Shown here piece by piece: positions 1-8,056 of a stretch of DNA of 49,691 nucleotides; position 1 is the stretch's first letter, and the number at the start of each line of letters is the position of its first letter. Under the pieces are notes generated by a model. It had not been told where the DNA came from and made no database searches. It saw only the letters and a list, made by a program, of their open reading frames with translations. The stretch comes from DATFGK01 sp046712825. Its GTDB lineage: Bacteria > Actinomycetota > AC-67. The DNA is taken from assembly GCA_046712825.1 (NCBI GenBank), contig JBKKCR010000045.1:1-49691 (forward strand), read 5' to 3'. The position numbers and the translations under genes were made by a program.

Positions 1-1
1 G

Positions 2-166
2 GCGGTTCACGACCGGTACCGGATCCTCGACGAGGTCTGGCGAGGAGAAGAGGTCGCCTCGAACGTCCTCGAGGTCTACGTCGGATATCTTCGCCGCAAG
101 CTCGGCGAGCCGCAGCTGATCCAGACCATCCGCGGCGTCGGCTACACGCTGAAGGAGCCGTCGTGA
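2..166 (+). CDS. OmpR/PhoB-family response regulator, C-terminal end (partial)
   Basis: The window opens inside this gene; 54 codons and a TGA remain. The fragment is the last part of a winged-helix DNA-binding domain: a recognition-helix segment containing SNVLEVYVGYLRRKL is followed by the beta-hairpin wing with IRGVGYTL, both typical of OmpR/PhoB regulators. The receiver domain lies outside the window. Its stop overlaps the GTG of the histidine kinase by four bases (GTGA), so the two form a translationally coupled two-component pair. What the regulator controls cannot be seen here. Confidence 0.9.
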   Translation, partial: AVHDRYRILDEVWRGEEVASNVLEVYVGYLRRKLGEPQLIQTIRGVGYTLKEPS

Positions 167-1626
167 GCCTGCGAGCGCGGCTGACACTGATCTCGACGGT
201 CGTGCTGACCGTCGTCATCGCCATCTTCGGGGCCGGCGTCTATGTCCTGCTCGAGCGGAACCTCCGCTCGCGCATCGATTCCGGATTGGTGCAGCGCGCC
301 GCGGAGGTTGGACGCGCGATGCACGTCGCGCCCGGCCAGGTGGCGATCAATACCTTCGGGTTCAGCAAACGCAACACCTACATCCAGATCGTCGACACCG
401 ACGGAACGGTCGCCGCGCGCTCCGACGCGCTCGGGCCCGTCGTCCTGCCGGTGGACGAACACGTCTTGCAGGTGGGGCAGGGAAAGCGCGAGCCGTTCAC
501 GAGAGATGTCAACGTCGACGGCGCTGCATTACGCGTCTACGCCAAGCCACTGGTCGACCAACTCGGAGATCCGGTCGGAACCGTGCTCGTAGCGGCTCCG
601 ATCGACGACGTCGAGGACACGCTTACCCGCCTGCGTCAGATCTTGCTCCTCGCCGGACTCGCCGGCATCGCCCTGGCGGCCGGACTCTCCTGGCGCTCGG
701 CGCGGACGGCTCTCCGGCCCGTCGAGGAGATCGGCGCGACGGCACAACAGATCGGGATGACCGGCGATCTTTCCCGGCGCGTCCCCGCGGGGGGCTCCGA
801 TGAGCTGGGACGGCTGGCGGAGGCGTTCAACACCATGCTGGTGCGTCTCGAGGGCGCCCAGAACGCGCTCTCTCGCTCGCTCGCGACCCAACGGCGCTTC
901 GTCGATGATGCGTCCCACGAGCTGCGCACCCCGCTCACGATCATGCGCGGCAACCTTGAGGTCCTCGCGCGCAACCCCGATATGCCCGAACAAGAACGTG
1001 CGGCGGCGCTGCGCGACTCGACCGAGGAAGCCGAACGGATGACGCGCCTCGTCGACGACCTGCTTGCCCTGGCTCGGGTCGACGCCGGGATCCAGCTCTC
1101 CGACGAAGAGATCGCGGTCGCTCCCCTGCTGCGGACGGTGGCCGACGAAACGCTCGCCTCGGCAGGTGAGCGGATCGTTTCGGTCACGATCGGCTCGCCG
1201 GATGCCAAGGTCCGCGGATCCGAGGGTCTGCTTCGCCGCCTCCTCGAGAACCTGGCGGACAACGCGGTGAAGTACACGCCCGAACGCGGCTCGATCTCCA
1301 TCTCGCTGGTGGACGAAGGCGAAAACGTCGTCATCACCGTCGCCGATGACGGCGTCGGTATGACGCCCGAGGAGCTCACACACGCCTTCGACCGCTTCTG
1401 GCGGTCAGACCGGTCTCGCGAGCGACCCGGTTCCGGGCTGGGCCTGGCCATCGCGAAGACCGTGGCAGAGGCGCACGGAGGCACGATCGAGGCGACGAGC
1501 GAGCCCGAGGCCGGCACCACGTTCACGATCCGGATCCCCCGATCTTCGTCCGAAGAAGAGATGCCAAACGAGGATCCCCCTTCCTCCGCCGCGCGGATGA
1601 GCGCTCCTATCCGAGGCGAGAGATGA
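163..1626 (+). CDS. HAMP-containing sensor histidine kinase
   Basis: A 487-residue membrane histidine kinase, cognate partner of the regulator it overlaps. Residues about 8-30 form the first membrane helix and 158-178 the second, enclosing an extracytoplasmic sensor domain of roughly 125 residues. A HAMP linker follows (about 180-233). The dimerisation/phosphoacceptor helix carries H252 in DDASHELRTPL. The ATPase domain shows an N box around N363-N367, DDGVGM at 395-400 and GSGLGLAI at 423-430. The layout resembles the actinobacterial MprB/TcrY type. The last 30 or so residues are a Glu/Pro/Ser-rich tail without a recognised domain. The ligand sensed is unknown. Confidence 0.95.
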   Translation: MSLRARLTLISTVVLTVVIAIFGAGVYVLLERNLRSRIDSGLVQRAAEVGRAMHVAPGQVAINTFGFSKRNTYIQIVDTDGTVAARSDALGPVVLPVDEHVLQVGQGKREPFTRDVNVDGAALRVYAKPLVDQLGDPVGTVLVAAPIDDVEDTLTRLRQILLLAGLAGIALAAGLSWRSARTALRPVEEIGATAQQIGMTGDLSRRVPAGGSDELGRLAEAFNTMLVRLEGAQNALSRSLATQRRFVDDASHELRTPLTIMRGNLEVLARNPDMPEQERAAALRDSTEEAERMTRLVDDLLALARVDAGIQLSDEEIAVAPLLRTVADETLASAGERIVSVTIGSPDAKVRGSEGLLRRLLENLADNAVKYTPERGSISISLVDEGENVVITVADDGVGMTPEELTHAFDRFWRSDRSRERPGSGLGLAIAKTVAEAHGGTIEATSEPEAGTTFTIRIPRSSSEEEMPNEDPPSSAARMSAPIRGER

Positions 1627-1630
1627 ACAG

Positions 1631-1645
1631 AAGGTGGTTGACCTT
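1631..1645 (+). other. short hairpin after the histidine kinase gene
   Basis: AAGGT and ACCTT arms enclose a five-base loop, four bases after the kinase stop codon. The stem is only five base pairs and no T tract follows, so termination is possible but weakly supported. Confidence 0.2.
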
Positions 1646-1697
1646 CAAGGCGGCGATCGTCGGCAAGCTCGCGCATCTGTCGGGCATCGCCGGCGGG

Positions 1698-1703
1698 TAG
1701 TCT
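1698..1703 (+). promoter_or_regulatory. -10 box (TAGTCT) for a leaderless HIT gene
   Basis: TAGTCT ends nine bases before the GTG at 1713 and no Shine-Dalgarno sequence lies between, which fits transcription starting at or next to the start codon. No convincing -35 is seen. Confidence 0.4.
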
Positions 1704-1712
1704 TGGGCGGCC

Positions 1713-2132
1713 GTGGCCGCCTCATGCACGTTCTGCGCGATCATCTCGGGGAGCGTCGCCGCTCATCTCGTGCTCGAAGACGAGATCGCCGTCGCCTTCC
1801 TCGACCACAGGCCGGTGTTCAAGGGTCACGTCTTGCTGGCACCGCGCGAGCACATCGAAACCCTCGCCGATCTTCCCGATGGACTGGTCCAACCGCTCTT
1901 CCATCGGGCACAGACGTTGACCCGCGCGGTGGAGAGCGCCCTCGATGCGGACGGAACCTTCGTCGCGATCAACAATCGGGTTTCCCAGTCTGTCCCCCAC
2001 CTGCACGTCCACATCGTGCCGCGCCGGCGCAAGGACGGGTTGCGTGGGTTCTTCTGGCCACGCACGAAGTACGCCGGCGACGATGAGATGACGGAGTACG
2101 CGACGCGGATCCGCTCGGCGTTCGAGGGCTAG
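1713..2132 (+). CDS. HIT-family nucleotide hydrolase/transferase
   Basis: A 139-residue histidine-triad protein, normal length for the family. The active-site signature HLHVH lies at 96-100 in VPHLHVHIVP; the middle histidine is the nucleophile that takes the nucleoside monophosphate in family members. The N terminus has CTFC, a common HIT opening. Substrates are usually AMP-linked small molecules or dinucleoside polyphosphates; which applies here is not visible. The GTG start is chosen because it gives the usual SCTFC start and sits nine bases after a TANNNT box. The stop shares the tetramer CTAG with the stop of the converging threonine aldolase. Confidence 0.9.
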   Translation: MAASCTFCAIISGSVAAHLVLEDEIAVAFLDHRPVFKGHVLLAPREHIETLADLPDGLVQPLFHRAQTLTRAVESALDADGTFVAINNRVSQSVPHLHVHIVPRRRKDGLRGFFWPRTKYAGDDEMTEYATRIRSAFEG

Positions 2133-3163
2133 GCGGAGACGGCGGAACGGAACGCGTCGATCGCGCGCTCGACGCCGTCCCGATCGATGTCGAGGTGCGT
2201 GACGGCGCGGATCCGGTGCGGCCCAGGCGGATACATCCGCACGCCCTGATCCCAGAGCTTGCCGGTGATCGCGACCGCGTCGAGGTTGCCCATCTCGGCG
2301 ATAACGATGTTGGTCTCGACGGTCGCCGGATCGATGCAGCCGGGCAGCGCTTCGGCGAACCCGTCGGCGAGTCGGCGCGCGTTGGCGTGGTCGTCGGCCA
2401 GCCGGTCGACGTTGTTGTCCAAAGCGTACCTCGCGGCGGCGGCGATGACGCCGACCTGGCGCATCCCACCGCCGAGCATGCGGCGAACCTTGCGCGCTGC
2501 GGCCACGAATTCCCCGGAACCAACGAGCATCGAGCCGATCGGTGCGCCGAGGCCCTTCGAGAAGCAGAACGAGAGCGCGTCCACCTCGGACGCGTACTCG
2601 GCCACGGGGATGCCGGACGCCACGCTCGCGTTGAAGATGCGCGCGCCGTCGAGGAACACGCGGCAGTCGCGTTCGTGAGCCACCTTCGCGACGGCGCGGA
2701 AGTCTTCGATAGGCCACACGGTGCCGCCCCCGTAGTTGTGCGTGTTCTCGATCGAGACCAGGGTCGTGTGGCTGAACAGCGGGCTCGGCGGGCGGATCGC
2801 AGCCGCGACGTCCTCGGAGTCCATGACGCCCCGCACGCCGGGGATGGTCTTGAGCACCACATGGCTGATCGTCGCCGGGGCGCCCAGCTCGAGGTTCACG
2901 ATGTGTGCTTGCGCTTCGATCACGACATCGTCGCCGGGGCTCGTCAGGACCTTGATCGCCGTTTCGTTTCCCATCGTTCCGGTCGGGACGAAGAGCGCCG
3001 CTTCCTTGCCGAACAGAGCCGCAGCGCGCTCCTGGAGCGCGTTCACCGTCGGATCTTCGCCGAACACGTCGTCGCCGACGTCCGCCTCGGCCATCGCGCG
3101 CCGCATCTCGGGCGAAGGCTTGGTGAACGTGTCGGAACGCAGCTCGACCCAGTTCTCCGCCAT
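2129..3163 (-). CDS. ltaE: low-specificity L-threonine aldolase
   Basis: A 344-residue PLP enzyme of aminotransferase fold type I that splits L-threonine or allo-threonine to glycine and acetaldehyde. Family landmarks are the N-terminal RSDTFTKP, the cofactor-binding region GTMGNE (62-67), the aspartate in LDGAR (171-175), and the Schiff-base lysine K203 in SFCFSKGLGAP. Length matches the beta-eliminating lyase/threonine aldolase family. It is divergent from the EamA exporter with about 40 bases between starts, and a TAGGCT box nine bases upstream suggests a leaderless transcript. The neighbouring exporter could carry amino acids, but nothing in the sequence proves a link. Confidence 0.93.
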   Translation of the reverse strand: MAENWVELRSDTFTKPSPEMRRAMAEADVGDDVFGEDPTVNALQERAAALFGKEAALFVPTGTMGNETAIKVLTSPGDDVVIEAQAHIVNLELGAPATISHVVLKTIPGVRGVMDSEDVAAAIRPPSPLFSHTTLVSIENTHNYGGGTVWPIEDFRAVAKVAHERDCRVFLDGARIFNASVASGIPVAEYASEVDALSFCFSKGLGAPIGSMLVGSGEFVAAARKVRRMLGGGMRQVGVIAAAARYALDNNVDRLADDHANARRLADGFAEALPGCIDPATVETNIVIAEMGNLDAVAITGKLWDQGVRMYPPGPHRIRAVTHLDIDRDGVERAIDAFRSAVSA

Positions 3164-3172
3164 ATCGGCGGA

Positions 3173-3178
3173 AGCCTA
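3173..3178 (-). promoter_or_regulatory. -10 box (TAGGCT) for threonine aldolase
   Basis: On the minus strand TAGGCT lies nine bases before the ATG at 3163, without a Shine-Dalgarno sequence. It sits only 13 bases from the oppositely directed box of the exporter gene, so the two promoters are nearly back to back. Confidence 0.45.
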
Positions 3179-3191
3179 CCAGGCGCTCCGA

Positions 3192-3197
3192 TACACT
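3192..3197 (+). promoter_or_regulatory. -10 box (TACACT) for the EamA exporter
   Basis: TACACT ends eight bases before the ATG at 3206 and there is no ribosome binding site, the pattern expected for a leaderless mRNA. Confidence 0.5.
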
Positions 3198-3205
3198 CCG
3201 CCGCT

Positions 3206-4153
3206 ATGACGCGCCGCACCCACGTCTACGCGATGCTCGGCGTTCTGTCGCTTCTCTGGGGGATCGCGTTCGTCGGCATCAAGGAAGCGCTGGCCGAGCT
3301 CTCCCCCGCCGCGCTCACGATCCTTCGGTTCGCCATCGCCGACGCCTGCTTGCTCGTCGTGATGGCGGCGTGGCCACCCGCGCGACCGCGCTTGCGGCGC
3401 GGGGACGTCTGGCGGCTCGTCGTACTCGGCGTGACCGGCGTGCCCGGTTACCACCTCGCGCTGAACTGGGGCGAACAACGGACGAGCGCGTCGGTCGCCT
3501 CGCTGATCGTCGCAACGGCGCCGGTGATGGTTGCCCTCGGCTCCGCGGCCCTGCTCGGCGAGCGAGCGACCGCCCGCCGCTGGATCGGGATCGCCCTCGC
3601 GTTCTCCGGCGTCGCGGTCCTCGCGCTCGCCGATCCGGCCGACGGCGTCCAGACGAGCGTGATAGGCGTGCTCGTGTCCGTGATCGCGCCGCTGATGTGG
3701 GCGATCTACGTCATCGTCGGGAAACCGCTCGCCGACCGGGCCTCGGCGATCCAGGTGACGGCGGCCTCCATGCTCATCGGTTCGCTCTTCCTTCTTCCAT
3801 TGCTGCGTGGAGAGACGTTCGAAGAGATCGGAGCGCTGTCGGGGAGCGGATGGCTCTGGATGCTGCTCCTCGGGATCGGATCGAGTGTCGCCGGGTACTT
3901 CATCTTCGTCTGGGCGCTCGGGAAGATGGACGCGACGAAGGTTTCCGTTTTCCTGTACGCGGTGCCGGTCGTAGCGCTGATCACGTCGTGGCTCATCCTC
4001 GACGAGCGGCTCGGTGTGAGCATGATCTTCGCGGCGGCGATGGTGATCACCGGCGTCGTTCTCGCCCAGCAAGACAAGGTCGACGGCGGCGAGGCTACTT
4101 TGCCTGCCGAGGAACCGGTCGCGACGCCCACGCCTCGTAGCGAGGGCATCTAG
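3206..4153 (+). CDS. EamA/DMT-superfamily exporter
   Basis: A 315-residue inner-membrane protein of the drug/metabolite transporter superfamily. About ten hydrophobic helices in two repeated EamA halves are readable, opening with LLWGIAFVGIKEAL and with a second-half motif SSVAGYFIFVWALGKMDAT typical of the family. Members export amino acids, their metabolites or drugs; the cargo cannot be read from sequence. The open frame extends far upstream through the aldolase region, but the ATG here gives the normal EamA N terminus and lies just after a TACACT box. The C-terminal tail of about 25 residues is hydrophilic and poorly conserved in type. Confidence 0.9.
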   Translation: MTRRTHVYAMLGVLSLLWGIAFVGIKEALAELSPAALTILRFAIADACLLVVMAAWPPARPRLRRGDVWRLVVLGVTGVPGYHLALNWGEQRTSASVASLIVATAPVMVALGSAALLGERATARRWIGIALAFSGVAVLALADPADGVQTSVIGVLVSVIAPLMWAIYVIVGKPLADRASAIQVTAASMLIGSLFLLPLLRGETFEEIGALSGSGWLWMLLLGIGSSVAGYFIFVWALGKMDATKVSVFLYAVPVVALITSWLILDERLGVSMIFAAAMVITGVVLAQQDKVDGGEATLPAEEPVATPTPRSEGI

Positions 4154-4199
4154 CAGGGCGAACGGTTCAAGCTCGTCCGTCGCGGGGAAGTAAGCCACG

Positions 4200-5423
4200 A
4201 TGCGGAAGATCTGGGATATCGCACTCGCGACGCATCGGAGGTTCGGCGCAGATTCAGGCGGATTCATGGCTGCGGCCCTCACCTACCGTGCTTTCCTGTC
4301 GTTGTTCCCACTCCTCCTGCTCGGGGCCTCCGTGCTCGGATTCGTCCTCGCCGGCAACCCCGAGCTCTACGCGCGGGCCGTCCAGTCGGTGTCGGACTCC
4401 CTGCCCGGCATCGGGACGCTCGTCGCCGAGAACCTCGACTCCGTGACGGCGAACCGGTCCATCGCCGGGATCATCGGACTCGCCGGTCTGCTCTGGACCG
4501 GTATCGGCGTGACCGAAGCGACGTCGTTCGCGCTGTCCAAGGTCTGGCGCATCGAGCCTCAGAAGAGCACGGTCCGGGTGAAGGTCCGGGCGATCGCCAC
4601 GGTGCTGACGCTCGGCCTGATCGGCCTCGTGGGTGTCGCGGTAACGATCGCGGTTTCGGCCGTCGAGGCGTCGGGTCTCGGCGCGGCGGCACTGCGGATC
4701 GCCGGTGTGTTCATCGCGCTCGGCCTCGACTTCGCGCTCTTCATCGCGACCTACCGACTGCTGGGCCCGGCGCATCGATCGATCCTGGCCCCGTGGCGCG
4801 GCGCGGCGCTCGCGGCCGTGGGATGGACGGCGCTCAAGTTGGTCGGCGGCTGGTACGCGGCTCGGACCGTAGCGAACTCCTCGGCGGTCTACGGGACGTT
4901 CGCCTCCACCATTGGCGTGCTCGTGATCCTGTCCCTCGCGGCACGGATCTTCATGTACGGCGCAGAACTCAACGCGATATGGGTAGAGACAAGCGGAGGT
5001 GATGAGACGATGAGCAAAGGCAAGGATGGCGTGGAAGCGAATGGGCGCCGCTCGACACCACAGCTCGTTCGATCGATCGCGAGCGACACGGCGACGCTCG
5101 TGAAGAAGGAGGTCGAGCTCGCCCGGCAGGAGATCGTCGAGGCGATCGTCGCACGATTGAAGGCGGCGGCCGCGCTGCTGGCGGCCGGCGTCTTCGTGAT
5201 GCTCGCCGTGATCTTCCTGGGAAGCGCCGCGGCGTACGCGCTCGAGAACGTGGTGAGCCCGTGGGTGGCGCGGCTCATCGTTGGAGGCAGCTTCCTGCTG
5301 CTCGCCGGCCTGGCCGCCGCGGTCGGGCTGCTCCGCGCCAAACGGCCGCCCTTGAAGCCGGAGTTGACCGTCGAGACCGTGAAGGAGGACATCGAATGGG
5401 CGAAAACGCAGCTCAAACGGTAA
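4200..5423 (+). CDS. YihY/BrkB membrane protein fused to an actinobacterial holin-like domain
   Basis: A 407-residue protein joining two families usually encoded separately. Residues 1 to about 265 are a YihY/BrkB-type protein (LTYRAFLSLFPLLLLGAS near the N terminus; about six membrane helices; conserved VYGTFASTIGVLV loop). From M271 the sequence is a phage-holin-3-6-like actinobacterial domain: an amphipathic helix with LVKKEVELARQEI, then two membrane helices. The join lacks any stop codon, yet a strong Shine-Dalgarno (GGAGGTGAT, 4995-5003) precedes an in-frame ATG at 5010, so a separate 137-residue holin-like product is plausible. The DUF3618-like gene overlaps the end. Function is unknown for both parts; envelope or membrane maintenance is an inference. 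Confidence 0.85.
   Translation: MRKIWDIALATHRRFGADSGGFMAAALTYRAFLSLFPLLLLGASVLGFVLAGNPELYARAVQSVSDSLPGIGTLVAENLDSVTANRSIAGIIGLAGLLWTGIGVTEATSFALSKVWRIEPQKSTVRVKVRAIATVLTLGLIGLVGVAVTIAVSAVEASGLGAAALRIAGVFIALGLDFALFIATYRLLGPAHRSILAPWRGAALAAVGWTALKLVGGWYAARTVANSSAVYGTFASTIGVLVILSLAARIFMYGAELNAIWVETSGGDETMSKGKDGVEANGRRSTPQLVRSIASDTATLVKKEVELARQEIVEAIVARLKAAAALLAAGVFVMLAVIFLGSAAAYALENVVSPWVARLIVGGSFLLLAGLAAAVGLLRAKRPPLKPELTVETVKEDIEWAKTQLKR
4995..5012 (+). promoter_or_regulatory. internal ribosome binding site and ATG inside the BrkB-holin fusion
   Basis: GGAGGTGAT ends six bases before the ATG at 5010-5012, which is in frame with the upstream reading frame (codon 271). This is among the best Shine-Dalgarno matches in the window and lies exactly at the boundary between the two domains, suggesting independent initiation of the holin-like part. 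Confidence 0.6.
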
Positions 5424-5791
5424 GAGAGATCGAGCAGGTGCGAGACAGGCTCGACGGCGAGGTCCGCGAGCTCGAGGACCGCCTCCCGCCCGTGCACGTG
5501 GCGAAGAAGGTCGCCGGCACGCTCATGGTCGGTGGGACGGGCACCGTCTTTTGGTGGGCCGTGCGACGTGCGCGCAGCCGCAAGAACAAGAAGCGCAAGA
5601 CCCAGTCGCGCACGGTGGAAGCGGTCGTGCAGATCGTGCCGGATCGGTGGGCGAAGGACGTCGCGCAGGCGCTCAACGACGGAAGCTGGCAGCGGCCCGC
5701 CGCCTACGCGGCCGGGGCGTGGGCGATCTTCAAGGTCGCCGAGGTCCGTCAGCTCCGCCGGATGAACAAGCTCCTGGCAACGCGCGGCTAG
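5396..5791 (+). CDS. DUF3618-like small membrane-associated protein
   Basis: A 131-residue protein of unknown function. The N-terminal VREIEQVRDRLDGEVRELEDRL is a charged helix like those of DUF3618 proteins, followed by one likely membrane segment (about 41-57, with GGTGTVFWW) and a very basic stretch with KNKKRK. In actinobacteria DUF3618 genes commonly follow holin-like genes, as here. The ATG at 5396 is chosen over longer in-frame starts because it has GGAGG seven bases upstream and gives a 28-base overlap with the upstream gene. It likely acts with the holin-like domain at the membrane, but no biochemical role is known. Confidence 0.8.
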   Translation: MGENAAQTVREIEQVRDRLDGEVRELEDRLPPVHVAKKVAGTLMVGGTGTVFWWAVRRARSRKNKKRKTQSRTVEAVVQIVPDRWAKDVAQALNDGSWQRPAAYAAGAWAIFKVAEVRQLRRMNKLLATRG

Positions 5792-5795
5792 AACG

Positions 5796-6824
5796 CTAGT
5801 AGGAGAACACGTCCGCGATCTCGAGGAGCTCGGGGTCGACGGTCTTCAGTTCGGCCACCGCGTCGGCGAGCGGGAGGCGGACGATCTTCGCCGCCTGGAG
5901 CGCGACCATCGTGCCGAAGGCGCCGTCGTGGACCGCGTCGATCGCGTGGATCCCGAAGCGCGTCGCGAGCAGGCGGTCGAAGGCCGTCGGTGTGCCGCCG
6001 CGTTGCACATGACCGAGCACAGTCACGCGCGTGTCGAAGCCGGTGCGCCGCTCGATCTCCTTCGCCAGCACGTCGCCGATGCCCCCGAGCTTTACGTGGC
6101 CGAAGGCGTCGACCTCGCCGGACTGGAGAACGAACGAGCCTTCCTTCGGCTGCGCGCCTTCCGCGACGACCACGATCGATGCATACCGGCCTTTCTGATG
6201 GCGCGCGATCAGCGATTCGACGACCTTGTCGATGTCGATCTCGCGTTCGGGGACGAGGATCTCGGCGGCGCCGCCGGCGATCCCCGCGTACGCCGCGATC
6301 CAGCCGGCGTGTCGGCCCATCACCTCGCAGACGAGCACGCGATCGTGTGACTCGGCGGTCGTGTGAAGGCGGTCGATCGCGTCGACTGCGACCTGCACCG
6401 CCGTGTCGAAGCCGAACGTGACCTCGGTTCCGTTCAGATCGTTGTCGATCGTCTTCGGCACGCCGACGATCGGCACGCCCTCCTGGTGCAGCTTGTTCGC
6501 GACCCCGAGCGTGTCCTCACCGCCGATCGCTATCAGAGCCTCGACGTCGAGCCGGCGGATCGTCTCCACACACTTCTCGGAGCCGCCTTCGATCTTGTAG
6601 GGGTTGGTGCGCGACGTGCCGATGATGGTTCCGCCACGTGGCAGGATCCCACGGCAGCGCTCCACGTCGAGCGGAACCGTGTCGCCCTCGATGACGCCCT
6701 TCCATCCGTCGCGGAAGCCGATGAACGTGTCTCCGTAGATCCGCTCGCCTTTGCGCACCACCGCTCGGATCACCGCGTTGAGCCCGGGACAGTCGCCCCC
6801 ACCGGTGAGCATTCCGACGCGCAT
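5796..6824 (-). CDS. pfp: 6-phosphofructokinase, pyrophosphate-dependent type
   Basis: A 342-residue PfkA-family enzyme phosphorylating fructose 6-phosphate to the 1,6-bisphosphate. GGGDCPGLNAVIR opens the fold, and MGRHAG (169-174) and the PKTIDND catalytic loop (123-129) are intact. Two positions decide the phosphoryl donor: D104 in GGEDT and K124 in PKTIDND. ATP enzymes carry glycine at both; the Asp/Lys pair marks pyrophosphate-dependent enzymes, as in Amycolatopsis. The reaction would then be reversible and serve both glycolysis and gluconeogenesis. A clear AAGGAGG precedes the ATG. It stands alone, converging on the DUF3618-like gene with four bases between stops. Confidence 0.92.
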   Translation of the reverse strand: MRVGMLTGGGDCPGLNAVIRAVVRKGERIYGDTFIGFRDGWKGVIEGDTVPLDVERCRGILPRGGTIIGTSRTNPYKIEGGSEKCVETIRRLDVEALIAIGGEDTLGVANKLHQEGVPIVGVPKTIDNDLNGTEVTFGFDTAVQVAVDAIDRLHTTAESHDRVLVCEVMGRHAGWIAAYAGIAGGAAEILVPEREIDIDKVVESLIARHQKGRYASIVVVAEGAQPKEGSFVLQSGEVDAFGHVKLGGIGDVLAKEIERRTGFDTRVTVLGHVQRGGTPTAFDRLLATRFGIHAIDAVHDGAFGTMVALQAAKIVRLPLADAVAELKTVDPELLEIADVFSY

Positions 6825-6938
6825 CTGGGCCTCCTTGGTGAGATCCGGCCCGACGAACTCTAACGATTTACGCTGGCAGATGGCATCCCGGCCGCCGCCC
6901 TGCTCAAGGGGATCGGGCGGGCTGACGAGGAGGACCAG

Positions 6939-7967
6939 GTGGGGATCCGGACCGGACGGCGTGCGGTGGCGGGCGCGCTCGCGCTGACGCTCGCCCTGGC
7001 ATGCCCCGCGATCGCCGGCGGCCCCGGGGACCGAGCGCAGGACGCACGCGCCGAGGCCGAAGCCGTCCGCGCCGAGCTGCAGGCGCTCCTAGCCGACTTC
7101 GAAGACGTCGCGCTCGCCGCGGACGAGGCCGCGCGACGGTGGATGGACCTCCGGCTCCACGAGATGGAGGCGCGTGCCGCCGAACAGGAAGCACAGCTGA
7201 CCTTCTCCGATCGTGTCCGTTCCGCCTACATGGCCGGGACGGGCCACGCGATCGAGTTGATACTCGGCGCGAAAGATCTGCACGAGCTCGCCGCGAGGCT
7301 CCCGTTCGCGACCACGGCGCTCGCCGCGCAGCGCTTGGACGTTCGCGAGCTCGCCGCGCGCCGGGACGCGCTCGAGGAGGTTCTTCGTGGCGCCGAGGAG
7401 GCTCAGCGCGACCTGGTGCGAACCGAAGTGAAGCTGGGGGCGCTGCGCGCGCGGATCGAGACGCGACTCGCTCGTGCGGAAGCCGCGGTCCGTTCGAACG
7501 CGGCCGCACTTGCCGCGCTGCGGGAGGTTCGGGCCCACTATCGTGGCACCGTCGATCGCGTCTCGGGCGCAACGCGGACGATCCGTTATCGCAAGGGCGA
7601 GCAGATGTTCCAGGAAGCCGCGCCGTTCCTCGGGCCGCGTGAAGACTGCTCCGTACCGAAGGGCCTCCGCTCTTCCGGCGATGTCATCGCCGGCGACAGC
7701 TCCTGGTACGGGAACGCGTTCCGCGGGAAGCCGACCGCCTCTGGCGCGATCTTCTACCCCGAGCGGTACACGGTGGCCCACCGCACCTTGCCGTTCGGCC
7801 TCTTCCTCCTGATCCGCATGGGCGACCGGTGCGTGGTGTCGTTCCTGAATGACCGAGGCCCATACGTGGACGGCCGTATCCTCGATCTTTCCTACGCGAG
7901 CGCACAGGCGATCGGCCTCACGGGCGTCAAGGGCGTGTCCGCCACGCTGCTCGTTCGCTCCAACTGA
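6939..7967 (+). CDS. secreted coiled-coil protein with RlpA-like double-psi beta-barrel
   Basis: A 342-residue exported protein. A signal peptide (about 1-26, cleavage near AIA) is followed by a long helical, Ala/Glu/Arg-rich coiled coil (about 30-200) and a C-terminal RlpA-like double-psi beta-barrel (about 250-340) with GDSSWYG (252-258), AHRTLPFG, NDRGPY (304-309) and DLSYASAQAIG. H281 and D305 fall where lytic RlpA enzymes have their catalytic His and Asp, so peptidoglycan cleavage is plausible. Unlike E. coli RlpA there is no SPOR domain; the coiled coil recalls the N-terminal parts of NlpC/P60 RipA-type proteins. GTG start with GAGGAGG five bases upstream. Confidence 0.88.
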   Translation: MGIRTGRRAVAGALALTLALACPAIAGGPGDRAQDARAEAEAVRAELQALLADFEDVALAADEAARRWMDLRLHEMEARAAEQEAQLTFSDRVRSAYMAGTGHAIELILGAKDLHELAARLPFATTALAAQRLDVRELAARRDALEEVLRGAEEAQRDLVRTEVKLGALRARIETRLARAEAAVRSNAAALAALREVRAHYRGTVDRVSGATRTIRYRKGEQMFQEAAPFLGPREDCSVPKGLRSSGDVIAGDSSWYGNAFRGKPTASGAIFYPERYTVAHRTLPFGLFLLIRMGDRCVVSFLNDRGPYVDGRILDLSYASAQAIGLTGVKGVSATLLVRSN

Positions 7968-8005
7968 ACCACGGCGCTCCTCTCCCCGTATCCGGCTCGA
8001 GAGGA

Positions 8006-8034
8006 AACGCCCGTCTCGTGTCGAACCGGGCGTT
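8006..8034. other. inverted repeat upstream of the beta-propeller dehydrogenase
   Basis: AACGCCCG (8006-8013) and CGGGCGTT (8027-8034) form a perfect eight-base-pair stem with a 13-base loop, just before the ribosome binding site at 8043. No T tract follows. It may end the RlpA-like transcript, act in the leader of the next gene, or be an operator. Confidence 0.4.
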
Positions 8035-8056
8035 GAGAGGGCGAGGAGGGGCGCGC

